Source: an uncultured Umboniibacter sp. (GTDB lineage Bacteria; Pseudomonadota; Gammaproteobacteria; Pseudomonadales; DSM-25080). From it: DNA of 64,000 nt. The position numbers and the translations under genes are program-made. Numbering within the stretch: position 1 is the stretch's first letter; each line of letters starts with the position of its first letter. The stretch spans positions 1 to 64,000 of the forward strand of contig NZ_CANMGY010000002.1 of NCBI RefSeq assembly GCF_947497555.1, in the 5' to 3' direction. Below are positions 54,237-63,354 of the stretch, in pieces. The notes under the pieces are model-generated. The model was not told the origin of the DNA. It worked only from the letters and a program-made list of their open reading frames with translations, and ran no database searches.

Positions 54237-55526
54237 TTAGCGCTCCAACTGCTTTTCAGTTTTCCTGAGCGCGTCGAGGTAAGCCTGTTTATTCACGTAG
54301 AATGACATTCTCTCTAATTTCAGGTAATTGAAGCCAGCATTCAGCGGCTCATAAACGCGTGAGCGAATTTTATCCCAGAGTTTATTGGCGCCCGCTCTGT
54401 TCTTCGCCCTACCCTTAATGAAGCGCGCAATAATTCGAGCTTGGTCATCTCTTGGCTGCCAACCCAAACCCGCTGCTTCAACCATCCCCACGCAGAACAG
54501 GTTATCGTGCTCGGGGGTGAACATTTTGAGGTAGAGATCCGGAGCTTCCCGCTGCCAGTTAAGATGTTTAGGATCAATAAATGGGAAATGCAGTACATAG
54601 CCGGTTGCTTCCAAAATAAGATCGTATTCAGCTAGCTTACCATCATCAAAATGTACCGCGTTGCCACTAACTTCGGTGATATTGCGCCTGACGCTAATGT
54701 CACCATGACCAATATGATGTAGAAACATCGAATTAATAACTGGGTGAGACTCATACATCTTGTAATCTGGGTCAGGCAGACCGAATTGGCTGGGTTTACC
54801 CGATATCAATCTGACCAATAGGCCATCCAATAGCTGCTTGATCTGTCCTGGCATTTTAATCAGTCCACCCAGTGTATCCGTGGGCTTACCCATGACAAAT
54901 TTGGGCAGGAAGTAATAGCCGCGTCGAACCACCATATCAACCGACTTAGCGCGGTGAACCGCATCCACCGCAATATCACAGCCACTGTTACCGCAGCCGA
55001 CGATAAGTACGCGTTTACCAGCAAAAATAGCCGGATCACGATACTCACTACTGTGTAGTTGTTCACCACTAAAGTCACCCGGTAGCTTCAGGCGTTTTGG
55101 CTCGTGTAGCGTCCCGTTGGCTAATACCACACCTGCCACGTCCAATTCCTCCGTTACGCCATTTGCAACGAGGCTGATTTTCCATCCGCCATCCACGGGT
55201 TCCATCCAACTGACATAAGTATTGAAACGGTAATGTTTTTTGAGGTCGAAGTGATCCGCAAACTCGCTGAAATAGGCTTGCAACTCGGTGTGCTTTGGGT
55301 AGGTGGCAACGTCATCTCGCATGGGGAAGTCATTGAACTGTGTCATCGACTTAGAGGAGATGAGATGGGCGCTGTCATACATGGTACTGGTGGAACTATT
55401 AATATCCCAAAGACCTCCCACATCGGCATGCGTTTCAACGCCAACAACGGGAATTTCCTGCTCAACTAATCTTCGTACCGCGGCCAATCCAGACGGACCC
55501 GCACCAATGACAACGTAGGGCTTCAC
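54237..55526 (-). CDS. Flavin-containing monooxygenase (FMO class)
   Basis: This 429-residue class B flavoprotein monooxygenase has the FAD motif GAGPSG at 8-13, the FMO fingerprint FSGEQLHSSEYR at 152-163 and the NADPH motif GCGNSG at 177-182. FMOs oxygenate nitrogen or sulfur, and relatives act as Baeyer-Villiger enzymes on ketones. It is the first gene of the operon with BASS, epimerase and SDR. An oxygenation step on an imported organic acid or sterol-like compound is the inference. Confidence 0.93.
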   Translation of the reverse strand: MKPYVVIGAGPSGLAAVRRLVEQEIPVVGVETHADVGGLWDINSSTSTMYDSAHLISSKSMTQFNDFPMRDDVATYPKHTELQAYFSEFADHFDLKKHYRFNTYVSWMEPVDGGWKISLVANGVTEELDVAGVVLANGTLHEPKRLKLPGDFSGEQLHSSEYRDPAIFAGKRVLIVGCGNSGCDIAVDAVHRAKSVDMVVRRGYYFLPKFVMGKPTDTLGGLIKMPGQIKQLLDGLLVRLISGKPSQFGLPDPDYKMYESHPVINSMFLHHIGHGDISVRRNITEVSGNAVHFDDGKLAEYDLILEATGYVLHFPFIDPKHLNWQREAPDLYLKMFTPEHDNLFCVGMVEAAGLGWQPRDDQARIIARFIKGRAKNRAGANKLWDKIRSRVYEPLNAGFNYLKLERMSFYVNKQAYLDALRKTEKQLER

Positions 55527-55851
55527 GTACTTTCTCCTTGAACGCTAGCGCTCTGAGCTAATCATCAAACCCTAACGCTGTTCACCACCTGGACGATAAG
55601 CCTGAACAGGGGAAGCAATCCGGTTCGAAAGAACTCACTGAAGAGCACGCACGCTGAATATTATTGTTATAAAACCCAGTGTGCGCAGAGGGAAAAATTA
55701 TTGCAAGTACTGGGCAGCTTCCCGCTAATCGTCCATCACTCAGATTTAACGATGAGGTACCGTTTTAGTCCTAATCAAAAGATCCAATAATTAAAGGAAC
55801 GATCCACCTCATCAACGATATTAGCAAAGGCTTGAACTGTAAGTTAAACCA
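55527..55851. other. Non-coding gap upstream of the FMO operon
   Basis: About 325 bases with no convincing frame. It should hold the promoter for the FMO-BASS-epimerase-SDR operon and the 3' side of the DUF6868 gene. I saw no strong operator palindrome or terminator. Confidence 0.45.
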
Positions 55852-56091
55852 CTACATTAATTTGAGCGCGATATAAGGAACCAGCGAGGTACAAACTAGG
55901 AATATTTTGTAGTTCGCTAGGTAGTTAAAATAGAGCTTGGGAAGTTCTGCCTCAGCGACGCCCGTCAAATTCGAATGCAGCCTAGTTATTAAGGGCCTAG
56001 CAACAATGAGTACCAGGCTTGAGATACTCAGTACAACAATATGAATGATCGACATCCAGCCTAACACTGTGGTGATCTCAGAATACCCCAT
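55852..56091 (-). CDS. DUF6868-like small membrane protein
   Basis: The ATG at 56091 follows AGAGGA, giving 79 residues; a longer frame from 56163 is not needed. It has two helices: a first hydrophobic segment near 5-28 (TTVLGWMSIIHIVVLS) and a second near 57-75. The pattern of an N-terminal LGW and LYFNYLANYKI resembles the DUF6868 family, of unknown function. It is followed on the strand by the FMO operon, about 325 bases away, and lies 100 bases downstream of an SRPBCC gene. Confidence 0.7.
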   Translation of the reverse strand: MGYSEITTVLGWMSIIHIVVLSISSLVLIVARPLITRLHSNLTGVAEAELPKLYFNYLANYKIFLVCTSLVPYIALKLM

Positions 56092-56191
56092 GTTTGATTC
56101 CTCTAAAGACTTTCTCAATCTAATTACTGTGGATCCAGCGTGATAAAAAATTTGAACATTCAACGCGTTGGTTTAAGCAAATAAAAGGCGC

Positions 56192-56650
56192 TCACTGCTT
56201 TAATCGTTCTACGAAAGCCTTTAAGCCTCCTTCAAACAAGAGCCGCCAATCGTCTACGGGATCATAACCACTGACAGCACCGAATATTGCATCATGAATG
56301 GTGAGAATAACACCCGATGAAGACTTACTTAATACCAATCGTAATGAGGTGACTGCGGGACCTCCGAAAGGCGGAAGAAGATGCCCAGAAAGTAGCAACG
56401 ATGACTCTTTCTCGATGGCGACCACATGGTACCAGAGCAGCCCTCCGTGCTCGCCATAATCCTCAAATAGTCTCCCCCCCGGAAAAGCTTCTAAGAGGAT
56501 ACCTTTGGACTTATCTGAAGTGAAAAACTCGGGCGGCCACCACAGTGCAATATCATCAACCAAAGATCTCCAGACCTCCGCGAGGGGCGCAGAAATTTCC
56601 ACCGACAGTTCAAAACTTGCCGTCATTGTGGGTTCGTTAACAATTGCCAT
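56192..56650 (-). CDS. SRPBCC-domain (AHSA1-like) protein
   Basis: This 152-residue soluble protein has the START-like fold: it opens with FELSVEISAPLAEVWRSLVDD and continues with WWPPEFFTSDKSKG, and later GPAVTSLRLVL and FEGGLKAFVERL. The fold binds small hydrophobic ligands or acts as a co-chaperone-like Aha1 domain. Function here is unknown. It is the upstream gene of a possible pair with the DUF6868-like protein (100 bases). Confidence 0.82.
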   Translation of the reverse strand: MAIVNEPTMTASFELSVEISAPLAEVWRSLVDDIALWWPPEFFTSDKSKGILLEAFPGGRLFEDYGEHGGLLWYHVVAIEKESSLLLSGHLLPPFGGPAVTSLRLVLSKSSSGVILTIHDAIFGAVSGYDPVDDWRLLFEGGLKAFVERLKQ

Positions 56651-56825
56651 CTAATAGACTCCAATCTGTTGAACATTCAAGCTAACGGTTCAAAAAGTTT
56701 CAGAACCACCAGCGCAGCGTTATTTATCACCTTAGAGTAAATGCTCTGCCGAGGCAAAGCTACCACCTCAGTTGACGCTCACACTAACACGACTGACTCC
56801 GCTTAGATCGCAATCTCGCCGACCA

Positions 56826-58658
56826 TTAATCCGTCAGGAATCCCCCGCTCTGACGCTGCCAAAGGGAGTAATAGAGTCCTTCCTTGGCGAGTAGTTCATG
56901 ATGACTACCTACTTCAACAATGTGCCCTTGATCCATCACCACGAGTCTATCCATCGCGGCGATCGTTGAGAGTCGATGAGCAATGGCAATCACGGTCTTA
57001 TCACTCATCAACTCGCTGAGACTTTCTGTGATCGCTTGCTCAATCTCTGAGTCTAAGGCCGACGTCGCTTCATCCATCACTAGGATTGGCGCGTCTTTAA
57101 GCAATACTCTGGCGATAGCAATCCGCTGACGCTGGCCGCCCGATAACTTAACGCCGCGCTCACCAACCTGGGCATCAAAGCCTGTATTACCTTGATCATC
57201 GACTAAGCCAATAATAAAATCATAGGCATGGGCCTGTTTCGCAGCGGCTATCAGTTGAGCTTCGGTCGCATCGGGTCTGCCGTAAAGAATGTTTTCGCGA
57301 ATCGTTCTATGGAGCAGCGAGGTATCCTGAGTGATCATGCCAATATATTGGCGCAAGTCATCCTTAACAATATTAGCAATATCCTGATCATCTATTCGTA
57401 TCGCCCCCCGCTTCAAATTGAAGAAACCCAGTAACAGGTTAACCAAAGTGGACTTCCCAGCACCCGAACGCCCCACTAAACCAATTTTTTCACCGCCCTT
57501 TATTCGCAACGAAATTTCTTCGATGACCGCGGCTTGCTCATCATAGGAAAAACCTACGCCGTCAAAGACAATTTCCCCATGATGGATGGCTAAGGGTTGC
57601 GGTTGCAGTGGTTCATCGGGAAGCGGTTCACAGAGCGTCGTCATGCCATCGGCGACGGTACCGATATTCTCAAAGAGGCTAGAAACTTCCCACATAATCC
57701 AATGTGCCATGCCATTTAAACGCAATACTAAGGCGAGTGAGACAGCAATTGCACCAGCGCCGAGTAGATCACTCAACCAGAGATGGATTGATAGCGAAGC
57801 GACCGCAAAAAGGAGAATATAATTTGAGGCTTCCACCCAGAAATTAAGCCCCGTAACCAAACGCATCTGTTTATGCACCGTCACTAAAAATCCGTCCATT
57901 GATTCTTTGGCATAGGCAGTCTCTCTAGCGGTATGCGAGAAAAGTTTTACGGTGGTAATGTTGGAATAGGTATCTACGATTCGTCCAGTCATTTGCGAAC
58001 GGGCATCGGCCTGCTCCATCGAAACCTTCTTCAGCTTAGGTATGTACCAGCGCAGAATTGCAGCATAGGCAAGCACCCAAGCTAACATCGGCAACATCAA
58101 CCGCCAATCTGCATACCCCATGACAACGATAATAGCGGACATATATACCAGCGCGTAAACCGCTACATCAAGTAGCTTCATGACCGCTTCTCGTACCGCC
58201 AAAGAGGTCTGCATAACCTTCGTAGCAATTCGTCCAGCAAAGTCTTTCTGATAGAAACTAATTCCGTGACGAAGCAAGTGCTGGTGAGACTGCCAGCGAA
58301 TTGCCATGGGGAAATTCCCCAATAAACTCTGGTGAGATAATAGTGAATGCAGCCCGACAAGGAGCGGCGCACCAATCAGAATAAATGCACCAATCCAAGC
58401 AAGTAGCTCACCCTTTTCGGCTAATAACTCTTCTTTGGAGTAGACACTCAACCAATCAATCAGCGTTCCAACAAAGTTGAACAGGGCAACTTCAAAGCCG
58501 GCGACAATGGCGCTTAGCACCGCCATTAACAATAATGGTTTTTCAAAACCCTTCGTAAAGTGACGACAAAACCCCAAAAGACCTGACGGTATCGGACTAT
58601 GATCTATGTCCGGATAAGGCTTCGTCCAACGTTCGAACCGCTTGTACAGCCACTTCAT
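56826..58658 (-). CDS. ABC transporter, fused permease and ATPase
   Basis: This 610-residue half-transporter of the exporter type has six membrane helices in the first 350 residues and an ATP-binding domain after that. Walker A is GRSGAGKST, the signature is LSGGQRQR starting at 505, and Walker B is ILVMDEATSALD at 525. It works as a homodimer or with a partner and resembles multidrug or lipid exporters of the MsbA/MdlB type. The cargo is unknown. It is monocistronic, following the terminator of the OMP gene. Confidence 0.93.
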   Translation of the reverse strand: MKWLYKRFERWTKPYPDIDHSPIPSGLLGFCRHFTKGFEKPLLLMAVLSAIVAGFEVALFNFVGTLIDWLSVYSKEELLAEKGELLAWIGAFILIGAPLLVGLHSLLSHQSLLGNFPMAIRWQSHQHLLRHGISFYQKDFAGRIATKVMQTSLAVREAVMKLLDVAVYALVYMSAIIVVMGYADWRLMLPMLAWVLAYAAILRWYIPKLKKVSMEQADARSQMTGRIVDTYSNITTVKLFSHTARETAYAKESMDGFLVTVHKQMRLVTGLNFWVEASNYILLFAVASLSIHLWLSDLLGAGAIAVSLALVLRLNGMAHWIMWEVSSLFENIGTVADGMTTLCEPLPDEPLQPQPLAIHHGEIVFDGVGFSYDEQAAVIEEISLRIKGGEKIGLVGRSGAGKSTLVNLLLGFFNLKRGAIRIDDQDIANIVKDDLRQYIGMITQDTSLLHRTIRENILYGRPDATEAQLIAAAKQAHAYDFIIGLVDDQGNTGFDAQVGERGVKLSGGQRQRIAIARVLLKDAPILVMDEATSALDSEIEQAITESLSELMSDKTVIAIAHRLSTIAAMDRLVVMDQGHIVEVGSHHELLAKEGLYYSLWQRQSGGFLTD

Positions 58659-58681
58659 GAGTACTAATTCCTCTAAGGCAA

Positions 58682-58705
58682 TAAAAAGCGGCTACATCAG
58701 CCGCT
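58682..58705 (-). terminator. Terminator after the outer-membrane protein gene
   Basis: Arms AGCGGCT and AGCCGCT with a 5-base loop are followed on the minus strand by a T run. The site is about 27 bases past the stop codon at 58732 and 23 bases before the ABC transporter start. Confidence 0.88.
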
Positions 58706-58731
58706 ATAGTTAATCTTCTTTTGACCGGAAT

Positions 58732-59400
58732 TCAAAAGCGAGTTCCGAATTCAATCGCTCCACTCATGAAACTTGGATCCGAATGGGTGCCACTCGTATC
58801 AAACCAATCCTGCGAAACACTTGCTTTGATGAACATACTGGAATCAATCTCCCAACGAAGACCAACGGTCGCACCATAGCCCAAATTCGTTTCCGTGTAG
58901 GTTTGATAGTAGTCATTACAAATGTAGCCCCAATAGGGATGCCAATAGCAGCCTATCACCGGATCGCCATCAATGATATTGGAATCAAAGTACTGCCAGC
59001 CGGCCGAGGCTGCAACATACGGAGTGAAAGCGCCCGAAAAAAAGTTGTACGTGCCATTAAACATAAATGAGGTAAAGTCGCCCTTGTGACCAAACTGAAT
59101 GTCTGGCTCGCCGGGCGTCGCCGAAATTACATTCGCTTGGTAATTGGATCTTAGGTAATCCACATCAAAGCCAACGCTAAGATGATCGGTGAAGTTGTAA
59201 GCGAGACCGAACATGAAACCATAATCTGATTCGAACTCAAGCGATGCCCCCTCTTCGCTCCCCAGAAACTCACTATCCTGGTACTTGAGCCCAAACGTTG
59301 CCTCCCAATGGCCGCCTCGCTTTCCAATTGCTGAGGTCCATTGCGCGTTGGTACTTGTTGCCAGCATGACCGTTACCAGCAGCGTAATTACTCGAATCAT
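58732..59400 (-). CDS. Outer-membrane beta-barrel protein
   Basis: The protein has 222 residues with a signal peptide (about 1-19, cut near TNA-QWT). The mature part is a small beta-barrel of eight or so strands with alternating aromatic residues (FMFGLAYNFTDHLSVGFDVDYL; GYGATVGLRWEIDSSMFIKASVS) and a C-terminal Phe, the BAM recognition end. It resembles the OmpA/OmpW-like porin family. A loop with CYWHPYWGYICNDYY holds a Cys pair. Its function is not known. Confidence 0.85.
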   Translation of the reverse strand: MIRVITLLVTVMLATSTNAQWTSAIGKRGGHWEATFGLKYQDSEFLGSEEGASLEFESDYGFMFGLAYNFTDHLSVGFDVDYLRSNYQANVISATPGEPDIQFGHKGDFTSFMFNGTYNFFSGAFTPYVAASAGWQYFDSNIIDGDPVIGCYWHPYWGYICNDYYQTYTETNLGYGATVGLRWEIDSSMFIKASVSQDWFDTSGTHSDPSFMSGAIEFGTRF

Positions 59401-59524
59401 GATCCACCTCTTTTTAACAAGTTCGATACCTGAGTAATAATAGCCTGCAGCGACGCTGTTAGTGGGTTTTTAGCAAATTTAATTGCATATTCACCGTTAG
59501 CAAACGGTCTAGCTTGTGCCAGCG

Positions 59525-60862
59525 TTAATCAGAGAGAGCAATTGGCCAATCTACTGCGTCCACCCATGGTGCGACATACTCATTGGAATTATCTAGCCAT
59601 TTTCGTGTATAACGACCGTCTGCATCGTAAACAGCGGACTGCTTTTCGAGATTAAAGTGTCGGCCACCTCGGGTATCGGCTCCTACACCGGCAATGTACT
59701 GCCAATTACCCCAGTTCGCTGCAACATCGTAATCAACGAGATACTGCTCGAAATAGGCAGCACCAAACCGCCAATCGCAGTTCAATTCGTTCACCAGGCA
59801 ACTGGCAACAATCTGTCTTGCGCGATTCGAGATATAGCCAGTTGCTCGAAGTTGGTTCATGCAGGCATTAACGAGTGGAAACTCAGTGGAACCGGCGCAC
59901 CATTGGGCGAACCGTGTCGCATTAAAAAAGGTTAATGGCCGTCGAGAGGCACTGCCCTGAAACCGAAATGATTTGGGTCCTTGACGAATAGCCAAGTGAT
60001 GGAAATATTCTCGCCAAAGTAATTCAAAACGAATCCAGTAGGTAGAGGTATTAGCGATATGCTTCCGTTCATAGTCACTAACGGCAGACCATACCTGCCT
60101 AGCCGACAGATTTCCGATGGCTAGATAAGGGCTAAATTTGGTGGATGAATCCCAGTCATCAAGCGCATTTCTCGTGTCTTTGTAGCAGGCTGCGTTCGCA
60201 CTGCTAAAATAATCTATCAAATGCTTTTGAGCGGCAACACTTCCGCCTTGAAACCTGGACTGAGAAGGCGTTGCAAGCTGAGGCCACCGCTCTTCAATGC
60301 GCGAAAATATCGTCTCTAGTGACTCAGTACTGGCTACGGAAGCAAGCTCGAAGCTATGTGACGGGGATGGCGAACTTAGCGGTAAATCACTGCTTTCAAC
60401 ATACTTTCTAAATTGACTAAAGCTAGTCATCGTGGGGTGATCTTGCGCGAGCTGGACCGAATTGAATAGCGTAAGGTCCGTGTTGGTAATAACTCGTGAA
60501 ACGTTGGCAGCAACAGCGCTAAGTTGTTGAGCCTCAAAGTAACCAGTCGGTGTTGAGCAACCCAATAAATCGGCGTTCCAACTACGTAATTGAAGCGATA
60601 GCTCGGTGATTGGGTCGCCGACTAAGAGTGTCAGTGCGTGCCCTTTGTCCTTAAGTTGTCGATGTAAGTCGGATAAGCTTTGCTTCAAGAACTGCCAGCG
60701 AGGTGCGGCCATTCTCGGCTGGTGAAAACGAAGTGGATGAAACCATCTGGGGTCGATAACGTAAACGAAGCCCACGCACTCACTTCGATTTAACAGCTCG
60801 CGTAGTGAGTTGTTGTCATCTAAACGAAGATCTGCGTTGAACCAAAATAATCCAGTTTTCAT
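59525..60862 (-). CDS. Cryptochrome DASH (photolyase family)
   Basis: The ATG at 60862 follows AGGAG, giving 445 residues. The N-terminal half is the alpha/beta photolyase domain (TGLFWFNADLRLDDN), and the C-terminal helical FAD domain carries WREYFHHLA and WGNWQYIAGVGADTR, the latter specific to CRY-DASH. These proteins repair cyclobutane dimers in single-stranded DNA and sense blue light. It is monocistronic with no LexA box that I can see. Light exposure in a marine surface habitat would explain it. Confidence 0.93.
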   Translation of the reverse strand: MKTGLFWFNADLRLDDNNSLRELLNRSECVGFVYVIDPRWFHPLRFHQPRMAAPRWQFLKQSLSDLHRQLKDKGHALTLLVGDPITELSLQLRSWNADLLGCSTPTGYFEAQQLSAVAANVSRVITNTDLTLFNSVQLAQDHPTMTSFSQFRKYVESSDLPLSSPSPSHSFELASVASTESLETIFSRIEERWPQLATPSQSRFQGGSVAAQKHLIDYFSSANAACYKDTRNALDDWDSSTKFSPYLAIGNLSARQVWSAVSDYERKHIANTSTYWIRFELLWREYFHHLAIRQGPKSFRFQGSASRRPLTFFNATRFAQWCAGSTEFPLVNACMNQLRATGYISNRARQIVASCLVNELNCDWRFGAAYFEQYLVDYDVAANWGNWQYIAGVGADTRGGRHFNLEKQSAVYDADGRYTRKWLDNSNEYVAPWVDAVDWPIALSD

Positions 60863-60962
60863 AAGCACTCCTTCCTACGAAGAGTACGCCACTGGAAGCA
60901 GATTGGTTCAATCAAGTGCGGCAGAGGGGTAACCGATACTCCCGTTACCCCGAACTTAGAAT

Positions 60963-61418
60963 CTACTCCTCAAATTGTGCAATTTCGCCGGGCTTTCGAA
61001 GCATCTTATTCACTTCATCTCGGTGCATTTCTTCAAGCATAATCATCTCTCGTGCATACTCTTCTAGCAGTACTGACTTACCCTCTACAATTTTCAGCAA
61101 GTCATAATACGCGGCTAGCGCAGCACCTTCATGTTCCAAGCTTTCACGCATGATATCTCCCACATCATGCTTCTCAGTCTCAAGAAGTGGCCCAATCTTA
61201 AGTGAGGGATGCCCGCCAAGTAACGTAACAAGCTCTCCCGCTTTGTGTGCATGATCCAAGCTTTCGGTGGCGTTTCCCTTAAGCCACGAGACAATGGGAA
61301 TGCGGTTATAGCCGAAAATCATTAGTGAGTAATGGGTGTATTTGACTACGCCCGCTAGTTCGTACTCCATAATGGTATTCAGAGCCTCAATAGCCTCTTT
61401 AGTAGTAGCTTCATTCAT
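60963..61418 (-). CDS. Ferritin-like (bacterioferritin family) protein
   Basis: The start is the third of three ATG codons in a row (61418), best placed after GAGGA, giving 151 residues. It is a four-helix bundle with EYELAGVVKYTHY, SLDHAHKAGELV, LEHEGAALAAYYD and EEMHRDEV, which supply ferroxidase-type carboxylates and histidines. The usual haem-binding Met of bacterioferritin seems replaced by Leu in my hand alignment, so it may be haem-free. Iron storage or detoxification is the likely role. It is monocistronic. Confidence 0.82.
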   Translation of the reverse strand: MNEATTKEAIEALNTIMEYELAGVVKYTHYSLMIFGYNRIPIVSWLKGNATESLDHAHKAGELVTLLGGHPSLKIGPLLETEKHDVGDIMRESLEHEGAALAAYYDLLKIVEGKSVLLEEYAREMIMLEEMHRDEVNKMLRKPGEIAQFEE

Positions 61419-61424
61419 CATCAT

Positions 61425-61771
61425 TTCCTCAATAGCTTTTTCAGTTTATAAATGGGTGTAGAGTCAAAATTTGCAGCAAAAGGCCACTAAAAAGACCTTA
61501 CTTGTTAGGTAATGAGCAATTAATAGATAAATATAGTCGCAGGCGATAAATTTGCCAACTAAGCAACTAAATCCGAGGTAGTACTCAGATTGAGCTAGGT
61601 TTGAAGAAACGAAGGGGTTGCAACGTGCGTCATTCGGCCGCTAGAGGCGTTAAACTTTATTGGAAGTCTCTACGCTTAGTATCCGCACTAAGGTTTGTTA
61701 GGCGCTAACACCACAATTCAATGTAGTGAGTTCAAAAACCATATAGACGTTACTATACGGCTTTGCTCAGT
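61425..61771. other. Non-coding gap with a short palindrome
   Basis: About 347 bases between the ferritin-like gene and the VOC gene, with no convincing frame. It contains TGTTAG-GCG-CTAACA (61696-61710), an inverted repeat that resembles part of an integron attC site but lacks the rest. A promoter for the ferritin-like gene is expected at the left side. Confidence 0.4.
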
Positions 61772-62143
61772 TTAGATGTGCTGGTCAATTAGGATAACGT
61801 TGCCATCTGGGTCTTGTATCGAGAAGCTTGCCGGCCCCTGATCCGATTCAATGGAGGATTGGGTCACTTCTACGCCATTAGCCTGACAATGCTCAATCAA
61901 TTCTCGAGCGTCAGTAAAATCGCCAATCGGTTCTGCATTTTGATCCCAACCCGGATTAAAAGTAAGGATGTTACTCTGAAACATACCTTGGAAAAGCCCA
62001 ATATTCGTATCGCCATTTTTCATTATTAAAAAATTATGCGCTTCATCGCCGGCAAAAGTGTGAAAGCCGAGTTGCTCGTAGAATTTCTTCGATTCCTGTA
62101 AATTCGTCACCGCTAGGCTGACCGAAAAACAACCTAATTTCAT
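61772..62143 (-). CDS. VOC-family (glyoxalase-like) protein
   Basis: This 123-residue single-module protein of the vicinal-oxygen-chelate superfamily opens with GCFSVSLAVTNLQESKKFYEQLGF and closes with SIQDPDGNVILIDQH, the usual glyoxalase/bleomycin-resistance pattern. It probably binds a metal ion and may modify or bind a small molecule. The activity is unknown. It is in a patch of small genes with a PQQ-like propeller and another VOC protein. Confidence 0.88.
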   Translation of the reverse strand: MKLGCFSVSLAVTNLQESKKFYEQLGFHTFAGDEAHNFLIMKNGDTNIGLFQGMFQSNILTFNPGWDQNAEPIGDFTDARELIEHCQANGVEVTQSSIESDQGPASFSIQDPDGNVILIDQHI

Positions 62144-62179
62144 ATCAAACCCTCCCTAAGTGAAATAATTCACCCATCG

Positions 62180-62518
62180 CTAATTACTGGCTGCTGTAAC
62201 ACCGACTGAGCTGGCACTCGCTGCAGCGGCAGCTTGTTGGCTGGCAATCTGATTAGCAATCACCGAAGCGCTCTGTTGCTCACTAGCCATAATACACGTG
62301 CTATAACCTAATCCCTTGAGCGGGTTCGTCCAAACAACGCTCCCATCACGGATGTTAAGACAAACGAGATGACCGCCTGAATAGGCAAAAACTTGATCAT
62401 CTTCGTAATAGACATTCGTGATGGTCGAGCTTTTCAACTTGGTTCGCCAAAGCTCCTTGCCGTCGCGCTTATCAATACACACTACGTGACTCTTTATACC
62501 TAAAAATAATTTATTCAA
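62180..62518 (-). CDS. Short PQQ-like beta-propeller repeat protein with Ala-rich tail
   Basis: The protein has 112 residues. Two PQQ-like or BamB-like propeller motifs are visible (VCIDKRDGKELWRTKL and LVCLNIRDGSVVWTNPLKG), too few for a full propeller. The last 35 residues are rich in Ala, Ser and Gln (QQAAAAASASSVG). No signal peptide is present. The protein is probably cytoplasmic and may assemble as an oligomer, or be a shortened relative of a longer gene. It follows the second VOC gene and precedes the first on the minus strand. Confidence 0.75.
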   Translation of the reverse strand: MNKLFLGIKSHVVCIDKRDGKELWRTKLKSSTITNVYYEDDQVFAYSGGHLVCLNIRDGSVVWTNPLKGLGYSTCIMASEQQSASVIANQIASQQAAAAASASSVGVTAASN

Positions 62519-62758
62519 AGTTCAGCCCCTAACGGAAATTATCGAAAGTTTCTATCGGTCGTACTAGAACGCTAGCCACTTCTGAAAAAGGGCGAATTGT
62601 CATTTAGTTGTGGCTCAAAGAGCTATCTAAACGAAATCCACCCATTGCAGAATGACGTTATAGGTTCTTAGCATTGTAATTATTCTTACTATTCCCGGCA
62701 CCATTAAATTATACCTTAATGGCCTTCTTTAATTGTTCACGTACTCCCACGAATTAAA

Positions 62759-63253
62759 CTAATAAGCCCCTTGAGAATAGGTGAGCTCGTAGCTGTGTGA
62801 ATAAACTTCGAAAATTAAGCCAAAGGGATCTTGTACATAGCACATTCTATAGGGCTTTTCACCGGGATAGTATTCGCGAATTGGCATTCGCTGCTTACCA
62901 CCATGATCAACAATCTTCTTCACTAAGCCCTCAATATCTGGATCCTGAACGCAGAAGTGGAAAGTACTTGTCTTCCAGTACTCAAACTCGGTTGGCGTCT
63001 CATTGTTCTTGAATTCAAACATCTCTACACCAATTTTATCGCCAGTAGACATATGCGCAATTTTAAAAGAGCCCCAGCCGGTACCAAAAACATCAATACA
63101 CATTTGCCCAATCGGCGTGTCGGCTTCTTCATAAATAACGGTTGGCTCCATAATATGGTACCAGCCCATCACTTCACTATAAAATTTGGCGGCCTTTTCT
63201 ACATCAGGTACGGAGATTCCAATATGAGAAAAAGTTCTTGGATAAGTTGACAT
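62759..63253 (-). CDS. VOC-family (glyoxalase-like) protein, longer type
   Basis: The ATG at 63253 follows AGGAAA, giving 164 residues; an earlier in-frame ATG at 63280 is less well placed. The module starts HIGISVPDVEKAAKFYSEVMGW and has FHFCVQDPDIEGL and YVQDPFGLIFEVYSHSYE at the end, giving candidate metal ligands (His, His, Glu). It is a lyase/dioxygenase-like protein with unknown substrate, related to methylmalonyl-CoA epimerase-like VOCs. A pentanucleotide repeat lies about 100 bases upstream. Confidence 0.88.
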   Translation of the reverse strand: MSTYPRTFSHIGISVPDVEKAAKFYSEVMGWYHIMEPTVIYEEADTPIGQMCIDVFGTGWGSFKIAHMSTGDKIGVEMFEFKNNETPTEFEYWKTSTFHFCVQDPDIEGLVKKIVDHGGKQRMPIREYYPGEKPYRMCYVQDPFGLIFEVYSHSYELTYSQGAY

Positions 63254-63354
63254 AGTATTTCCTTTCTTACTGTCACGCATCTACTGACACGAGGAGAGCG
63301 AAATGCTCCACCCTCTTCCAATGATAGCAGTATATTTTGACATAATCGGTTCGA

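Noticed and set aside
61696-61710. TGTTAG-GCG-CTAACA looked like part of an integron attC site
   Set aside because: The core-site pattern RYYYAAC ... GTTRRRY with a long imperfect stem is not satisfied, there is no integrase gene, and the flanking genes are not cassette-like.
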